Shown in pieces: positions 1-9,835 of a DNA stretch of 64,000 nucleotides. Position numbers and translations under genes: made by a program. The notes under the pieces are model-generated. The model was not told the origin of the DNA. It saw nothing but the letters and a program-made list of their open reading frames with translations, and searched no databases. The stretch is from Billgrantia campisalis. GTDB taxonomy: Bacteria; Pseudomonadota; Gammaproteobacteria; Pseudomonadales; Halomonadaceae. The stretch lies in NCBI RefSeq assembly GCF_022341425.1, contig NZ_JABFUC010000007.1, positions 62,001 through 126,000 on the forward strand. Direction: 5' to 3'. Within the stretch, counting starts at the first letter, position 1. Every line of letters begins with the position of its first letter.

Positions 1-1158
<1,158 letters not shown>

Positions 1159-1204
1159 CTGAGGATCGAGGGCCGAGGGGGGCGAGGCACAAGGACGCCC
1201 GCCC

Positions 1205-1274
1205 CCTCGCACCTCGCCCCTCGAACCTCGCCCCTCGAACCTCGAACCTCGAACCTCGAACCTCGAACCTCGCC
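1205..1274. repeat. Heptamer tandem repeat, ten copies of CCTCGNN
   Basis: Ten consecutive 7-bp units with core CCTCG: variants CCTCGAA (six), CCTCGCC (three) and CCTCGCA (one), from 1205 to 1274. The array ends one base before the lpxL stop codon (1276-1278) and lies between two convergent genes. The preceding bases 1161-1185 are rich in the complementary GAGG, so the transcript could fold back on the array and help terminate transcription from either side. Confidence 0.85.
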
Positions 1275-1275
1275 C

Positions 1276-2190
1276 CTAATACAAGCCAGCCTCCCCCTCG
1301 GGCCGGGTCTTGAAGCGGCGGTGCAGCCACATGTACTGCTCGGGGTGCTTGCGGATGGCCGCCTCGACATAGGCGTTGACCCGGGCGGCGTCGGCCACTT
1401 CGTCACCGCTGGGGAAGTCTTCGAAGGGCGGGTGGCACTCGATGGTGTAGGTGCGGTTGTCCGGGTTGCGGTGGAACATCAGCGGCACCACCGGCGCCCC
1501 GGTCATGCGGGCGATCTTGGCGGTGAGGCGAATCGAGGCGGTCTGGATACCGAAGAAGGGCGCGAAGACGCTGACCTCGCGCCCGTAGTCCTGATCCGGC
1601 GCGTACCAGACGATATGCCCCTCCTTGATCCGGCGCACCACGCCGCGCAGGTCGTGGCGGTCGATGGCCTGGCCGAAGATATGGGAGCGCGCGCGGGTCA
1701 TGAAGCGGTCGAACAGGGGGTTGTTGTGGGGGCGGTAGACCACGTCCGAGGGGAAGTAGAGCGAATGCAGCGCCCCGCCCAGATCCAGCGTCGAGAAGTG
1801 GATGCCCACCACCAGCACCCCCTTGCCCCGGGCATGGGCATCGGCGAGGTGGTGCTGCCCCTTGTAGGTGACCCGGTGGCGCAGGTGCTCGGGGTCGCGG
1901 CACCAGCCGGTGGCGGTCTCCAGGATGCCGATGCCGTTGGCGACGAAGGCCTCCTTGACCAGCTTCGCCCGCTGCGTCTCGTCGAGCTCGGGGAAGCACA
2001 GCCGCAGGTTGGTGTCGGTGATATGCCGCCGCCGCCGGGCGACGCGCCAGGCGAACAGCCCGATGCCGCGGCCCACGGCCAGCTTGAGCCGCCACGGCAG
2101 CCAGGCCCCGGCCCGCATGCAGCCGATGCCCAGCCAAGCGGGCCAGTAGCGGGGATGGGCGAAGGAGGCGGGCCAGTTACGCTTGGGCAT
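1276..2190 (-). CDS. lpxL: Kdo2-lipid A lauroyl-type acyltransferase (LpxL/HtrB family)
   Basis: Inner-membrane acyltransferase that adds a secondary acyl chain to Kdo2-lipid IVA in late lipid A synthesis, using acyl-ACP. At 304 residues it has the family's usual length. The catalytic HX4D motif is seen as HFSTLD (His131, Asp136), with a hydrophobic N-terminal stretch after the conserved HPRYWPAWLGIG and the C-terminal EQYMWLHRRFKTRPEG hallmark, both very close to E. coli LpxL as I recall it. The ATG at 2188-2190 fits the family start. It is the only gene on this strand before alr and is probably its own transcription unit. Chain-length preference (LpxL versus LpxP) cannot be read from sequence. 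Confidence 0.92.
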   Translation of the reverse strand: MPKRNWPASFAHPRYWPAWLGIGCMRAGAWLPWRLKLAVGRGIGLFAWRVARRRRHITDTNLRLCFPELDETQRAKLVKEAFVANGIGILETATGWCRDPEHLRHRVTYKGQHHLADAHARGKGVLVVGIHFSTLDLGGALHSLYFPSDVVYRPHNNPLFDRFMTRARSHIFGQAIDRHDLRGVVRRIKEGHIVWYAPDQDYGREVSVFAPFFGIQTASIRLTAKIARMTGAPVVPLMFHRNPDNRTYTIECHPPFEDFPSGDEVADAARVNAYVEAAIRKHPEQYMWLHRRFKTRPEGEAGLY

Positions 2191-2314
2191 GCGAGTTCCC
2201 TTCGGTCAAAAGGCGCATCATACCGCGATGCCCGGCCGCGCTGAAGGTAGGGGAGCGCTTAGGACCTCCTCTTCGGCTTGCCCCCAGCGCTCCTCGCGAT
2301 AGCCTTGAACCAGA

Positions 2315-3427
2315 CTAGCGGGAATAGCGCCGGGGCACCCGCGGCAGGATACCGGTCAGCAGCGTATAGCTGATGGTGTCGCAGTGGCGGGCCACCTCGT
2401 CCACGCCGAGCACCTCGCCGTTCGCCGCCCGGCCCCAGAGCACCACCTCGCTGCCGATGGTGGCCTCGGGAATCTCGGTGAGATCGACGGTGAGCATGTC
2501 CATGGAGACCTTGCCGGCGATGGCGGTGCGCCGCCCGGCCACCAGCACTGGGGTGCCGTCCACGGCGTGGCGGTCGTAGCCGTCGCCGTAGCCGCAGGCC
2601 ACCACGCCGATGCGCGAGCGGCGCGGGGCGCGCCAGCGCCCGGCGTAGCCGACCGGCTCGCCCTCCTCCAGCTCGCGTACGGCGATGATCTGTGAGCGCA
2701 GCGTCATCACCGGCTGCAGCCGGCGGCTGGCCTCGCTGGGCACTTCCAGCGGGTCGCTACCGTAGAGCATGACGCCCGGCCGCACCCAGGCGCCGTGGGC
2801 GTCGGGCCAGGCCAGGGTGGCCGGGGAGTTGGCCAGGCAGAGCGGCGCGCCCAGACGCTCGCCCAGGGCCTGCATCCGCGCCAGCTGGCGCCGAAAGTAG
2901 CCCGCCTCCACGGCGTCGGCGGTGGCGAAGTGGCTCATCAGCTGCAGGTCGCTGGCGCAGTCGGGGGCGGCGGCGAGCCGCTGCCAGACGCCGACGGCTT
3001 CCTCGGGGGAAAAGCCCAGGCGGTGCATGCCGGAGTCGACCTTGAGCCATACCGGGATCGGCCGCGCCGGCCGATGGGCCAGCAGCGCCTCCACCTGCCA
3101 GTCGCTGTGCACCGCCATCCACAGCCCCAGCGCCTCGACCTGGGCCAGTTCCTTGGCCTCGAAGATGCCCTCCAGCAGCACGATGGGCGTGTGTACCCCA
3201 CCCTCGCGCAGCACCTCGGCCTCCTCCAGGCAGGCCACGGCGAAGGCCGGCGGCCGCGCCTGGGCCGGCTGGGCCTCCAGCGCCCTGGCGCAGGCGACCG
3301 CACCGTGGCCGTAGGCATCGGCCTTGATCACCGCCACGGCGCGGCTGCGCGGCGCCAGGCTGCGCGCCAGGTGGTAGTTGTGACGCAGGGCGTCGAGGTC
3401 GATGTCGGCAACCAGCGGCCGGGCCAT
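2315..3427 (-). CDS. alr: Alanine racemase
   Basis: PLP-dependent enzyme interconverting L- and D-alanine and supplying D-Ala for peptidoglycan; cytoplasmic. The 370 residues match the family. The PLP lysine is in AVIKADAYGHG (Lys35), and the GYGDGYDR segment carries the second catalytic tyrosine. The C-terminal domain ends with the usual DTISYTLLTGI...RVPRRY. The start ATG (3425-3427) is preceded by a purine-rich GAGGA at about 3434-3438. It follows tolC on the same strand, but a hairpin with an A/T tract (3529-3550) lies between them, so the two are probably transcribed separately. Sequence alone cannot separate a biosynthetic Alr from a catabolic DadX; no dadA is present here. Confidence 0.95.
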   Translation of the reverse strand: MARPLVADIDLDALRHNYHLARSLAPRSRAVAVIKADAYGHGAVACARALEAQPAQARPPAFAVACLEEAEVLREGGVHTPIVLLEGIFEAKELAQVEALGLWMAVHSDWQVEALLAHRPARPIPVWLKVDSGMHRLGFSPEEAVGVWQRLAAAPDCASDLQLMSHFATADAVEAGYFRRQLARMQALGERLGAPLCLANSPATLAWPDAHGAWVRPGVMLYGSDPLEVPSEASRRLQPVMTLRSQIIAVRELEEGEPVGYAGRWRAPRRSRIGVVACGYGDGYDRHAVDGTPVLVAGRRTAIAGKVSMDMLTVDLTEIPEATIGSEVVLWGRAANGEVLGVDEVARHCDTISYTLLTGILPRVPRRYSR

Positions 3428-3528
3428 GGCGTCCTCCTGAGGGCATGGGTCGGGGTCGAGACAAGGCGGCGAGCCGCCTCACGGACAAGGCCGAAATTAT
3501 CGACAACCAAACCGCCAGAATCACGAAG

Positions 3529-3550
3529 AAAACCACCGTATTAACGGTGG
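3529..3550 (-). terminator. Rho-independent terminator downstream of tolC
   Basis: On the minus strand, stem CCACCGT / ACGGTGG with a four-base loop is followed by TTTT. It lies 46 bases beyond the tolC stop, in the right orientation to end the tolC transcript before alr. Confidence 0.75.
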
Positions 3551-3595
3551 CTTTCAGCGAAACACATTAAAAAATCGCCAACATGCAGATGATTG

Positions 3596-5041
3596 TCAGG
3601 ATGGCGACCTGGGCCGCTCACCGATGTTCATCACCGGGTCGTCGTTGACCTCGCCGGGCAGCTCCAGGGAGACGGCGCCCTCGGTGGTCAGCCAGTCGTT
3701 GACCGCCCGAATCGCCTCGGGCCCGAGCAGGCCCGCCTGCTGCTGCAGCTGCAGCAGGCCGAGCACGTAGTCGTAGCGCGCCTCGGCGTGGTCGGCAACG
3801 GCGTTGAACAGGTTGCGCTCGGCGTTGAGCACGTCGACGATGTTGCGCGTGCCCACCTCGTAGCCGGAGCGGGTCGCCTCCAGGGCGCTCTGGTTGGAGA
3901 CGATCGCCTGGCGGCGCGCCTCGACCGTGGCCACGTCGTTGCTGACCCGGGTGAACAACGAGCGCACCTGCTGAATGGTGTCACGCCGCTGGGCCTCGAA
4001 GTCATACTGGCTCACCTCCAGGGTGAAGCCGCTCTGACGGATCTGGGCCTGGGTGCTGCCGCCGGTATACAGCGGCAGGCTGGCGCGCAGGCCAAGCTGG
4101 CTCTCGGAGCGCTCGGAGGCGCCGCTGCGGTCGCTGTCGGACCAGTTGTAGCTGGCGAAGGCCGAGAGCACCGGCCGCTGGCCGGCGCGGGAGATGTCCA
4201 GCTCGCTGCGCGCCACCTCGATGCCCACCTCGGCCATCTGCAGCATGGGGCTGTTGTCCAGGGCCAGCGCCACCCAGTCGTCGCGGCCGTCCGGCGTGGG
4301 CGGCTCGATGGGAATCTCCTCGGCCAGGGCATCGATGCTCTCGTAGCGCTGGCCGGTGAGCCGCTCCAGGGCCTCGAAGCTGACCTGCATGGCGCTTTCG
4401 GCGGCGATCCGCTGGGCGCGGGCCAGGTCGAAGGAGGCCTGGGCCTCGTGCACGTCGGTGATCGCGATCAGCCCCACCTCGAAGCGTTCCCGGGCCTGGT
4501 CCAACTGGCGGCTGATGGCGGTTTCCTGGGAGCGGCGCGCGCCGAGGATGTCGTGGGCACGCAGGATCTCGAAGTAGGCCTGGGCCACCTCGAACAGCAG
4601 GGCCTGCTCGGCCACGTTCAGCGACAGGGTCTCGCGTTCGATCTCACGCTCGGCACGGGCCAGCTGGGCGCGCCGGGCGGGGTCATAGAGCGCCTGCTCG
4701 GCGTCGAGGCTGAGGCCGACGCTGGTGACGTCGTCGTCGCCGTCGACCGCCCCGCCGGGCAGCCCGGTCTCCGGGACCGACGCCTGGTTGCTGTAAAAGC
4801 GCGAATGGCTGAGATTGCCGCCGGCCGAAACCTGAGGCAGCAGCGAGCCGCGCCGGACATCGCGCGCCGCCTCGGTGGCCTGGAAGCCGGCGCGGGCGGC
4901 GGCCAGGTCGGCGTCGTTGTCCAGAGCGTCACGGGTGATGGTCCACAGGTCGGTGGCCTGGGCGCTGCCGGCCATCGCCAGGGCGGCGAGACCGACCAGC
5001 CAGCGCCGACGGGAGGGGATGGATGAGCTTAAGCGTGGCAT
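3596..5041 (-). CDS. tolC: TolC-family outer-membrane efflux channel
   Basis: Trimeric outer-membrane channel used by tripartite efflux pumps and type I secretion; the alpha-helical barrel spans the periplasm. The 481 residues include an N-terminal signal peptide (RRRWLVGLAALAMAGSAQA, cleavage near residue 30). Two OEP repeats are visible, each with the alternating helices typical of TolC; the N-terminal one begins LWTITRDALDNDADLAAARAG and the second contains AQLRASLPLYTGGSTQAQI-like sequence. The C-terminal tail resembles E. coli TolC rather than lipoproteins of the OprM type, as there is no lipobox cysteine. It stands alone with no pump genes beside it, as for general-purpose TolC. rpoS ends 168 bp upstream. 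Confidence 0.9.
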   Translation of the reverse strand: MPRLSSSIPSRRRWLVGLAALAMAGSAQATDLWTITRDALDNDADLAAARAGFQATEAARDVRRGSLLPQVSAGGNLSHSRFYSNQASVPETGLPGGAVDGDDDVTSVGLSLDAEQALYDPARRAQLARAEREIERETLSLNVAEQALLFEVAQAYFEILRAHDILGARRSQETAISRQLDQARERFEVGLIAITDVHEAQASFDLARAQRIAAESAMQVSFEALERLTGQRYESIDALAEEIPIEPPTPDGRDDWVALALDNSPMLQMAEVGIEVARSELDISRAGQRPVLSAFASYNWSDSDRSGASERSESQLGLRASLPLYTGGSTQAQIRQSGFTLEVSQYDFEAQRRDTIQQVRSLFTRVSNDVATVEARRQAIVSNQSALEATRSGYEVGTRNIVDVLNAERNLFNAVADHAEARYDYVLGLLQLQQQAGLLGPEAIRAVNDWLTTEGAVSLELPGEVNDDPVMNIGERPRSPS

Positions 5042-5209
5042 GTTCGACGATTCCCTGTAGCGACAAGCGACTGCCCGAGTAGCGGCAGCGACTGCCGGCG
5101 GCCTAATGGCCCCCCTATTTTACGCCCGGCCTTGGCCAGGCGGCGTGCAACCAGTGTGCAACTCGGCGCCACCGCGATGCACCCCGCCCAAACCACCGCC
5201 GCCCTGTCA

Positions 5210-6214
5210 CTACTCGAAAATGGCGTCCAGCGACAGGCCCTGCTTCTCCAGCACCCGGCGCAGTTTCTTGAGCGCCTCGACCTGGATCTGGCGCACCCGT
5301 TCGCGGGTGAGACCGATTTCGTCGCCGACTTCCTCGAGGGTGGCGGCCTCGTGGCCGCGCAGGCCGAAGCGGCGCACCACCACTTCCATCTGCTTCTCGG
5401 TAAGCTCGGCGAGCCAGTCGTCGACGTGCTGCTTGACGTCGCCATCAACCAGCGACGACTCGGGGCCCAACTCGTTGTCGTCGGCCAGGGTCTCGATCAG
5501 CGGCTTGTCGCTCTCTCCGCCCACCGGGTAGTCCACCGAGGAGACCCGCTCGTTGAGCCCCATCATCTTCTTGACGGTCTCCACCGGCTTGTCGAGATAG
5601 TCGGCGATCTCCTCGGCGGAGGCCTCGTGGTCGAGCTTCTGGGTCAGCTCGCGGGCCGCCCGCAGGTAGATATTGAGCTCCTTGACCACGTGGATGGGCA
5701 GGCGGATGGTGCGCGTCTGGTTCATCAGCGCCCGCTCGATGGTCTGGCGTATCCACCAGGTGGCGTAGGTGGAGAAGCGGAAGCCGCGCTCCGGGTCGAA
5801 CTTCTCCACCGCGCGGATCAGCCCCAGGTTGCCCTCCTCGATCAGGTCGAGCAGGGTCAACCCGCGGTTGAGGTAGCGCCGGGCGATCTTGACCACCAGG
5901 CGCAGGTTGGACTCGATCATCCTCGCGCGGCCGGCGGGGTCACCCTGCTGTGCCAGGCGGCCGTAGTGGACCTCCTCCTCCGGCGTCAGCAGCGGCGAGA
6001 AGCCGATCTCGTTGAGATAGATCTGGGTGGCGTCCAGGCTATGGTGATAGTGGCGATCCTCGCGATTCAGCGCCTTTTCGAAGGCCTCCTCATCGCGAAC
6101 CGTGCTCTCCTCGTCCTCTTCTTCGTCAACCGCCGCCTGCCGGTCGAGGCCGTCTTCGGTCGCCGTGGCGTCGTCGAGATTTACGTCCTGAAGGTTCCGT
6201 TCAAGCATACTCAT
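5210..6214 (-). CDS. rpoS: RNA polymerase sigma factor RpoS
   Basis: Stationary-phase and general-stress sigma factor (sigma 38). The 334 residues contain region 1.2/2 ([16 protein letters not shown], then [16 protein letters not shown], the -10 recognition helix), region 3, and region 4 with the [23 protein letters not shown]. The acidic N-terminal extension (residues about 10-50) is typical of the family. The ATG at 6212-6214 has GGGG about 8 bases upstream. It lies directly downstream of nlpD; in relatives the main rpoS promoter is inside nlpD, giving a long 5' leader. A 3 x 16-bp tandem repeat sits in that leader. Confidence 0.97.
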   Translation of the reverse strand: MSMLERNLQDVNLDDATATEDGLDRQAAVDEEEDEESTVRDEEAFEKALNREDRHYHHSLDATQIYLNEIGFSPLLTPEEEVHYGRLAQQGDPAGRARMIESNLRLVVKIARRYLNRGLTLLDLIEEGNLGLIRAVEKFDPERGFRFSTYATWWIRQTIERALMNQTRTIRLPIHVVKELNIYLRAARELTQKLDHEASAEEIADYLDKPVETVKKMMGLNERVSSVDYPVGGESDKPLIETLADDNELGPESSLVDGDVKQHVDDWLAELTEKQMEVVVRRFGLRGHEAATLEEVGDEIGLTRERVRQIQVEALKKLRRVLEKQGLSLDAIFE

Positions 6215-6334
6215 CGATTGCTACCCCATGGTTACGTCCTGGGTACCGGCATGCCACGTTGACGATACCGGCTTTTGTTATTGTGTCGATCTCGCCCGCC
6301 GCAGGGTCGTTTCGCAAGGAATGGAGCCGCGGCT

Positions 6335-6382
6335 ATCGCTCCGGCAATGTATCGCTCCGGTAGTCTAACGCTCCGGTAGATA
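6335..6382. repeat. Three 16-bp tandem repeats across the nlpD stop codon, in the rpoS leader
   Basis: Units start at 6335, 6351 and 6367, each with core CGCTCCGG (6337, 6353, 6369). Units 2 and 3 match at 13 of 16 bases. The nlpD stop (6365-6367) falls at the junction of units 2 and 3, so the last NlpD codons were duplicated into the leader of rpoS. Confidence 0.8.
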
Positions 6383-7423
6383 GTTCAAGGGGTCACGTGG
6401 CTGGCCATCCCGGCGTACCTCGAAGTGCAGCCTGACATCCTCGGCATCGCTGTCGCCCATGGTGGCGATGACCTCACCGGCCTCGACCACGTCGTTCTCG
6501 GTGACCCTGAGGCTGTCGTTGTGGGCGTAGGCGCTCAGGTACTGGTCGTTGTGCTTGAGCAGGATCAGGTTGCCGTAGCCCCTCACCCCGCTGCCGGCAT
6601 AGACCACGATACCCGGCCCGGCCGCTCTGACAGGTTGCCCCTTTTGCCCGGCGATATCAATGCCGGCGGTGATGCTTCCTCCCTCGCCGAAGCGACCGAC
6701 GATCTCGCCGTCTGCGGGCCACTGCCACTCCACCTCGGCCACCGGCGTATAGCTGCGACCGCTGCGGTCTGGCTCGCGCTCGGGGGCGCCGGCCACCTCG
6801 GTGCCGGCGTCCGGCTGAGGCGCGGCGGTCGGTTCGGGTTCGGGCTCTGGCTGCGGCTCGGGTTCGGGCTGCGGCTCGGGCTCGGGGTCGCGTTCCGGCT
6901 CAGGCTCGGGCTCACGGGGAGGCGCCGGCTGGTCGGGCGCCGCGGCCACCTGCTCGACGCCCTCCAGCGCGACCTGGCTGGGGCCCGAGTCATCAGGGGT
7001 CAGGGGTTCCGCGGTGAGGCGCCGGCTGCGCTCGATGGCCGCGTCGTCAGGCTGCAGCCAGTCGGTATCGGCCGACTCGGCCGGCGCCCCTGTCAGCGGA
7101 ATGGCGGTGGCCACGTCGCGGTCCGGCGCCTGGGCGGGGCGGGGCGACGGCGCATCGGCCTGCCGACTCAGGCGTAGCTGCTGGCCCGGCTGGATGCGAT
7201 AGGGCGGGCTGATCTGGTTGAGCTGGGCCAGATCGCGGTAGTCCATGTCGTGGCGCCAGGCGATGCCGTAGAGGGTGTCGCCCGCCTCCACGGTGTAGTG
7301 GCTGTCGGGCGCGCGTTCGCGACTGGCGGAGAGGTCCCGGACCTGGGGCGCGGAGCGCTCTTCCTGGGCCGCACAGCCGGCCATCGCGAGAGCGATGGCG
7401 GAAACCAGAAACACCTTACGCAT
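6365..7423 (-). CDS. nlpD: Murein hydrolase activator NlpD (LysM and degenerate M23 domains)
   Basis: Outer-membrane lipoprotein that activates the amidase AmiC during septal cell-wall splitting. I chose the ATG at 7421-7423 over the one at 7430-7432, because AAGGAGG lies directly against the latter but about 9 bases before the former. This gives 352 residues. The lipoprotein signal MRKVFLVSAIALAMAGC has its lipid-modified Cys at 17. LysM is at about 42-86, a proline/glutamate linker at about 171-197, and an M23-like domain from about 250 to the end. The first zinc-binding His of active M23 enzymes is missing (TAGIDIAG), as in other NlpD activators. It sits between popT (8-bp overlap) and rpoS. 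Confidence 0.93.
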   Translation of the reverse strand: MRKVFLVSAIALAMAGCAAQEERSAPQVRDLSASRERAPDSHYTVEAGDTLYGIAWRHDMDYRDLAQLNQISPPYRIQPGQQLRLSRQADAPSPRPAQAPDRDVATAIPLTGAPAESADTDWLQPDDAAIERSRRLTAEPLTPDDSGPSQVALEGVEQVAAAPDQPAPPREPEPEPERDPEPEPQPEPEPQPEPEPEPTAAPQPDAGTEVAGAPEREPDRSGRSYTPVAEVEWQWPADGEIVGRFGEGGSITAGIDIAGQKGQPVRAAGPGIVVYAGSGVRGYGNLILLKHNDQYLSAYAHNDSLRVTENDVVEAGEVIATMGDSDAEDVRLHFEVRRDGQPRDPLNYLPER

Positions 7424-8417
7424 TGGGGCCATCCTCCTTGTCGGGTGTGGTTCGAGAGCCGGTCACGGGGCGCGTCACCGTGGCTGCCGCGGGCGGCTTG
7501 CTGCCCTGGTAGCGACTCAGGGCCAGGACCAGTGCGGCACCAACCAGCATGGTGGCCAGCACCGGCAGCAGCAGACCGGACTCGCCGGTGAGGATCGCGT
7601 AGTCTGACGGGGTCAGGTAGCGATAGTCGAGGGGGATCATCTGGCCCTCCGGCCCCAGCTGATAGCGCACCAGCTCCCGCCACGGCCACAGCACCGGCAG
7701 CGAGCCGAGGATGAAGCCGAGCAGCAGCTGCAGGGTGGCGGTACGGTAGCGGCGCAGCAGCCAGGAGAGCAGCCGCGAGAAGCCGGCCAGGCCGATCACG
7801 CAGCCCACCGCGAAGATCGCCAGCAGCTCCAGGTTGAAGCTGCGGATTGCATTCATGACCGGGCCATAGAGCCCCATGGTCAGCAGCAGGAAGCTGCCGG
7901 AGACCCCGGGCAGCAGCATCGCGCTGATGGCGATGGCGCCGCCCACGATCAGCATCAGCGAGGGGCTGCCCATCAGGGTGATCAGCGGCATCAGCGAGGG
8001 CAGCCCGTGGGCCAGCAGCAGCCCCACCATCAGCGGCAGCACATGCCACAGCTTCCAGTCGGCGAGGTGACGGCTGACCACCAGGGCCGAGGCCGCCACC
8101 AGGCCGAAGAAGAAGCCGTTGAGCAGCAGCGGGTGGTCGTCCATCAGCCACACCACCAGGTGGGCCACGCTGATCAGGCTGGCGAGGATGCCCGCCAGCA
8201 GCGGAATCACAAAGGTCAGGTTGAGGTGGGCGGCGAGCAGCGCCAGGCCGCCGCGGCGCCAGGCGGTGAAGGCGCTGGGGCCAAACTGCTTGATGGTGTG
8301 AATGAGCTCCTCATAGATGCCGGTGACGAAGGCGATGGTGCCGCCGGACACGCCGGGCACCGCATCGGCTGCGCCCATGCCCGCACCCTTGAGGAACACA
8401 CTGAATTGTGGCTTCAA
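7416..8417 (-). CDS. popT: DUF368 family undecaprenyl-phosphate translocase (PopT)
   Basis: Polytopic inner-membrane protein of the DUF368 family. Members were shown genetically in other bacteria (PopT, with the unrelated DedA/UptA family) to return undecaprenyl phosphate across the membrane for re-use in cell-wall synthesis. Seen: the family's N-terminal signature GAGMGAADAVPGVSGGTIAF at about residues 11-30, a second related motif GAIAISAMLLPGVSGSFLLL at about 160-180, and around eight hydrophobic segments. The start is a TTG at 8415-8417, placed 8 bases after AGGAGT and overlapping the pcm stop as TTGA; no suitable ATG exists. The tight overlaps on both sides make it part of the surE-pcm-popT-nlpD transcript. 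Function is inferred from family membership. Confidence 0.85.
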   Translation of the reverse strand: MKPQFSVFLKGAGMGAADAVPGVSGGTIAFVTGIYEELIHTIKQFGPSAFTAWRRGGLALLAAHLNLTFVIPLLAGILASLISVAHLVVWLMDDHPLLLNGFFFGLVAASALVVSRHLADWKLWHVLPLMVGLLLAHGLPSLMPLITLMGSPSLMLIVGGAIAISAMLLPGVSGSFLLLTMGLYGPVMNAIRSFNLELLAIFAVGCVIGLAGFSRLLSWLLRRYRTATLQLLLGFILGSLPVLWPWRELVRYQLGPEGQMIPLDYRYLTPSDYAILTGESGLLLPVLATMLVGAALVLALSRYQGSKPPAAATVTRPVTGSRTTPDKEDGPNA

Positions 8418-9094
8418 CGAATGACTCCTTGCAGCAGCGGCACGAAGCGAACCTTTTCCAGCCGCTGGACTTCATGTTGGTCGCCCTGGCGGCGCACCCG
8501 GGTCAGCCACTGCTTCCCGTTGGCGTCCGCCAGCGGCAGGATCATCACCCCGCCGTCGGCGAGCTGAGCCAGCAGCGCCTCGGGCAGCTCACCGGCACAG
8601 GCGGTGAGCAGAATGACCTCGAAGGGCGCGGCTTCGGGCCAGCCGTGGCCGCCGTCGGCCAGGCGCAGCCGCGCATTGGCCGCCTTCAGCAGGCGCAGCC
8701 GCGACGCGGCCCGATGGTGCAGGGCATTGATCCGCTCCAGGGAGTAGAGTTCCGGCACCAGTCGCGCCAGAATCAACGTCTGGTAGCCCGAGCCGGTGCC
8801 GATCTCCAGCACCCGCCGGGGGGATTCGCGCAGCACCAGCTCGGTCATGCGCGCCACCATCCACGGCTGGGAGAGGGTCTGGCCGAGGCCGATGGGCAGC
8901 GAAGTGTCCTCGTAGGCGCGGTGCGCCAGGGCCTCGTCGAGGAACAGGTGGCGCGGCTCGGCGGCCATGACGCTCAGCACCCGGGCATCCTCGATGCCCT
9001 GGTGAGCCAGCCGCGCCACCATTCGGTCGCGGGTGCGCTGCGATGTCATGCCGACCCCGCGCAGCAGGTCGGGCAAAGTGTCAGGTGAGTGCAT
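8414..9094 (-). CDS. pcm: Protein-L-isoaspartate O-methyltransferase
   Basis: SAM-dependent repair enzyme that methylates isoaspartyl residues in aged proteins; cytoplasmic. The 226 residues contain the SAM-binding motif [16 protein letters not shown] and the family segment [19 protein letters not shown]. The first ATG (9092-9094) overlaps surE by 14 bases. A second in-frame ATG at 9047-9049 ([10 protein letters not shown]) also aligns well with known Pcm N-termini and has GGGG upstream, so the true protein could be about 211 residues. The surE-pcm pairing is conserved in proteobacteria and is associated with stationary-phase survival. Confidence 0.93.
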   Translation of the reverse strand: MHSPDTLPDLLRGVGMTSQRTRDRMVARLAHQGIEDARVLSVMAAEPRHLFLDEALAHRAYEDTSLPIGLGQTLSQPWMVARMTELVLRESPRRVLEIGTGSGYQTLILARLVPELYSLERINALHHRAASRLRLLKAANARLRLADGGHGWPEAAPFEVILLTACAGELPEALLAQLADGGVMILPLADANGKQWLTRVRRQGDQHEVQRLEKVRFVPLLQGVIR

Positions 9095-9827
9095 CCAGCC
9101 AGCCCTTTACATCATCGATGGCGCCACGCCGGGTCAGATCGGTCTGCAGCGGCGTGATCGATACATAGCCCGCCTCCACGGCGGCGAAGTCGGTGTCCGG
9201 TCCATCATCGGCGTTGAGCCCCACCGCCGCAATCCAGTAGCGTCGCCGGCCACGCGGGTCGCGCACCTCCATGGGACGCTCGGCGGGGCCGCGATAGCCC
9301 AGCCGGGTGACGCGAAAGCCCTGGATCTCCTCCCAGGGCAGGTCCGGCACGTTGACGTTGAGCAGGCTGCGGGGCGGCAGGGAGAGCTGGTCCGCGGCCC
9401 CTACCAGGCTCGCCGCCACGCGCCCGGCGGTATCGAAGTGGCGCGTGCCGGTCAGCGACATGGCGATCGCGGTCATGCCCAGGTTGCGCCCCTCCATGGC
9501 CGCCGCCACGGTGCCGGAGTAGAGCACGTCGTCGCCGAGATTGCCGCCGTGGTTGATCCCCGAGATCACCAGGTCGGGCTTCTCGTCCCAGACGCCGTTG
9601 ACGCCCAGGTAGACGCAGTCGGCCGGGGTGCCGTCGACGCAGTAGAAGCCGCTCTCCAGCGCCGTCAGCGACAGCGGCCGGGAGAGGGTCAGCGAGTTGC
9701 TGGCGCCGCTGCGATCGCGGTCCGGCGCCACCACCCGCAGCCTGGCGTGGGGCACCAGGGCGTCGTACAGGGCACGCAGGCCCGGGGCATGCACGCCGTC
9801 GTCGTTGGATAGCAGCAGTCGCCGCAT
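9081..9827 (-). CDS. surE: 5'/3'-nucleotidase SurE
   Basis: Metal-dependent phosphatase acting on nucleoside monophosphates, and exopolyphosphatase; cytoplasmic stationary-phase survival protein. The 248 residues match the family. The N-terminal metal motif [13 protein letters not shown] provides the paired aspartates, [13 protein letters not shown] supplies the phosphate-binding loop, and [22 protein letters not shown] is partly visible as [13 protein letters not shown]. The start ATG at 9825-9827 has GGAGA a few bases upstream. It lies 8 bases after truD and overlaps pcm, so it belongs to the ftsB-to-rpoS block. Confidence 0.96.
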   Translation of the reverse strand: MRRLLLSNDDGVHAPGLRALYDALVPHARLRVVAPDRDRSGASNSLTLSRPLSLTALESGFYCVDGTPADCVYLGVNGVWDEKPDLVISGINHGGNLGDDVLYSGTVAAAMEGRNLGMTAIAMSLTGTRHFDTAGRVAASLVGAADQLSLPPRSLLNVNVPDLPWEEIQGFRVTRLGYRGPAERPMEVRDPRGRRRYWIAAVGLNADDGPDTDFAAVEAGYVSITPLQTDLTRRGAIDDVKGWLDALT

Positions 9828-9835
9828 GGGTCTCC

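Noticed and set aside
1205..1274. Heptamer array as a CRISPR
   Set aside because: The units are 7 bp and contiguous, with no spacers.
6365..7423. NlpD as an active M23 endopeptidase
   Set aside because: The first zinc-ligand His of the HxxxD motif is missing; it fits the inactive activator class.
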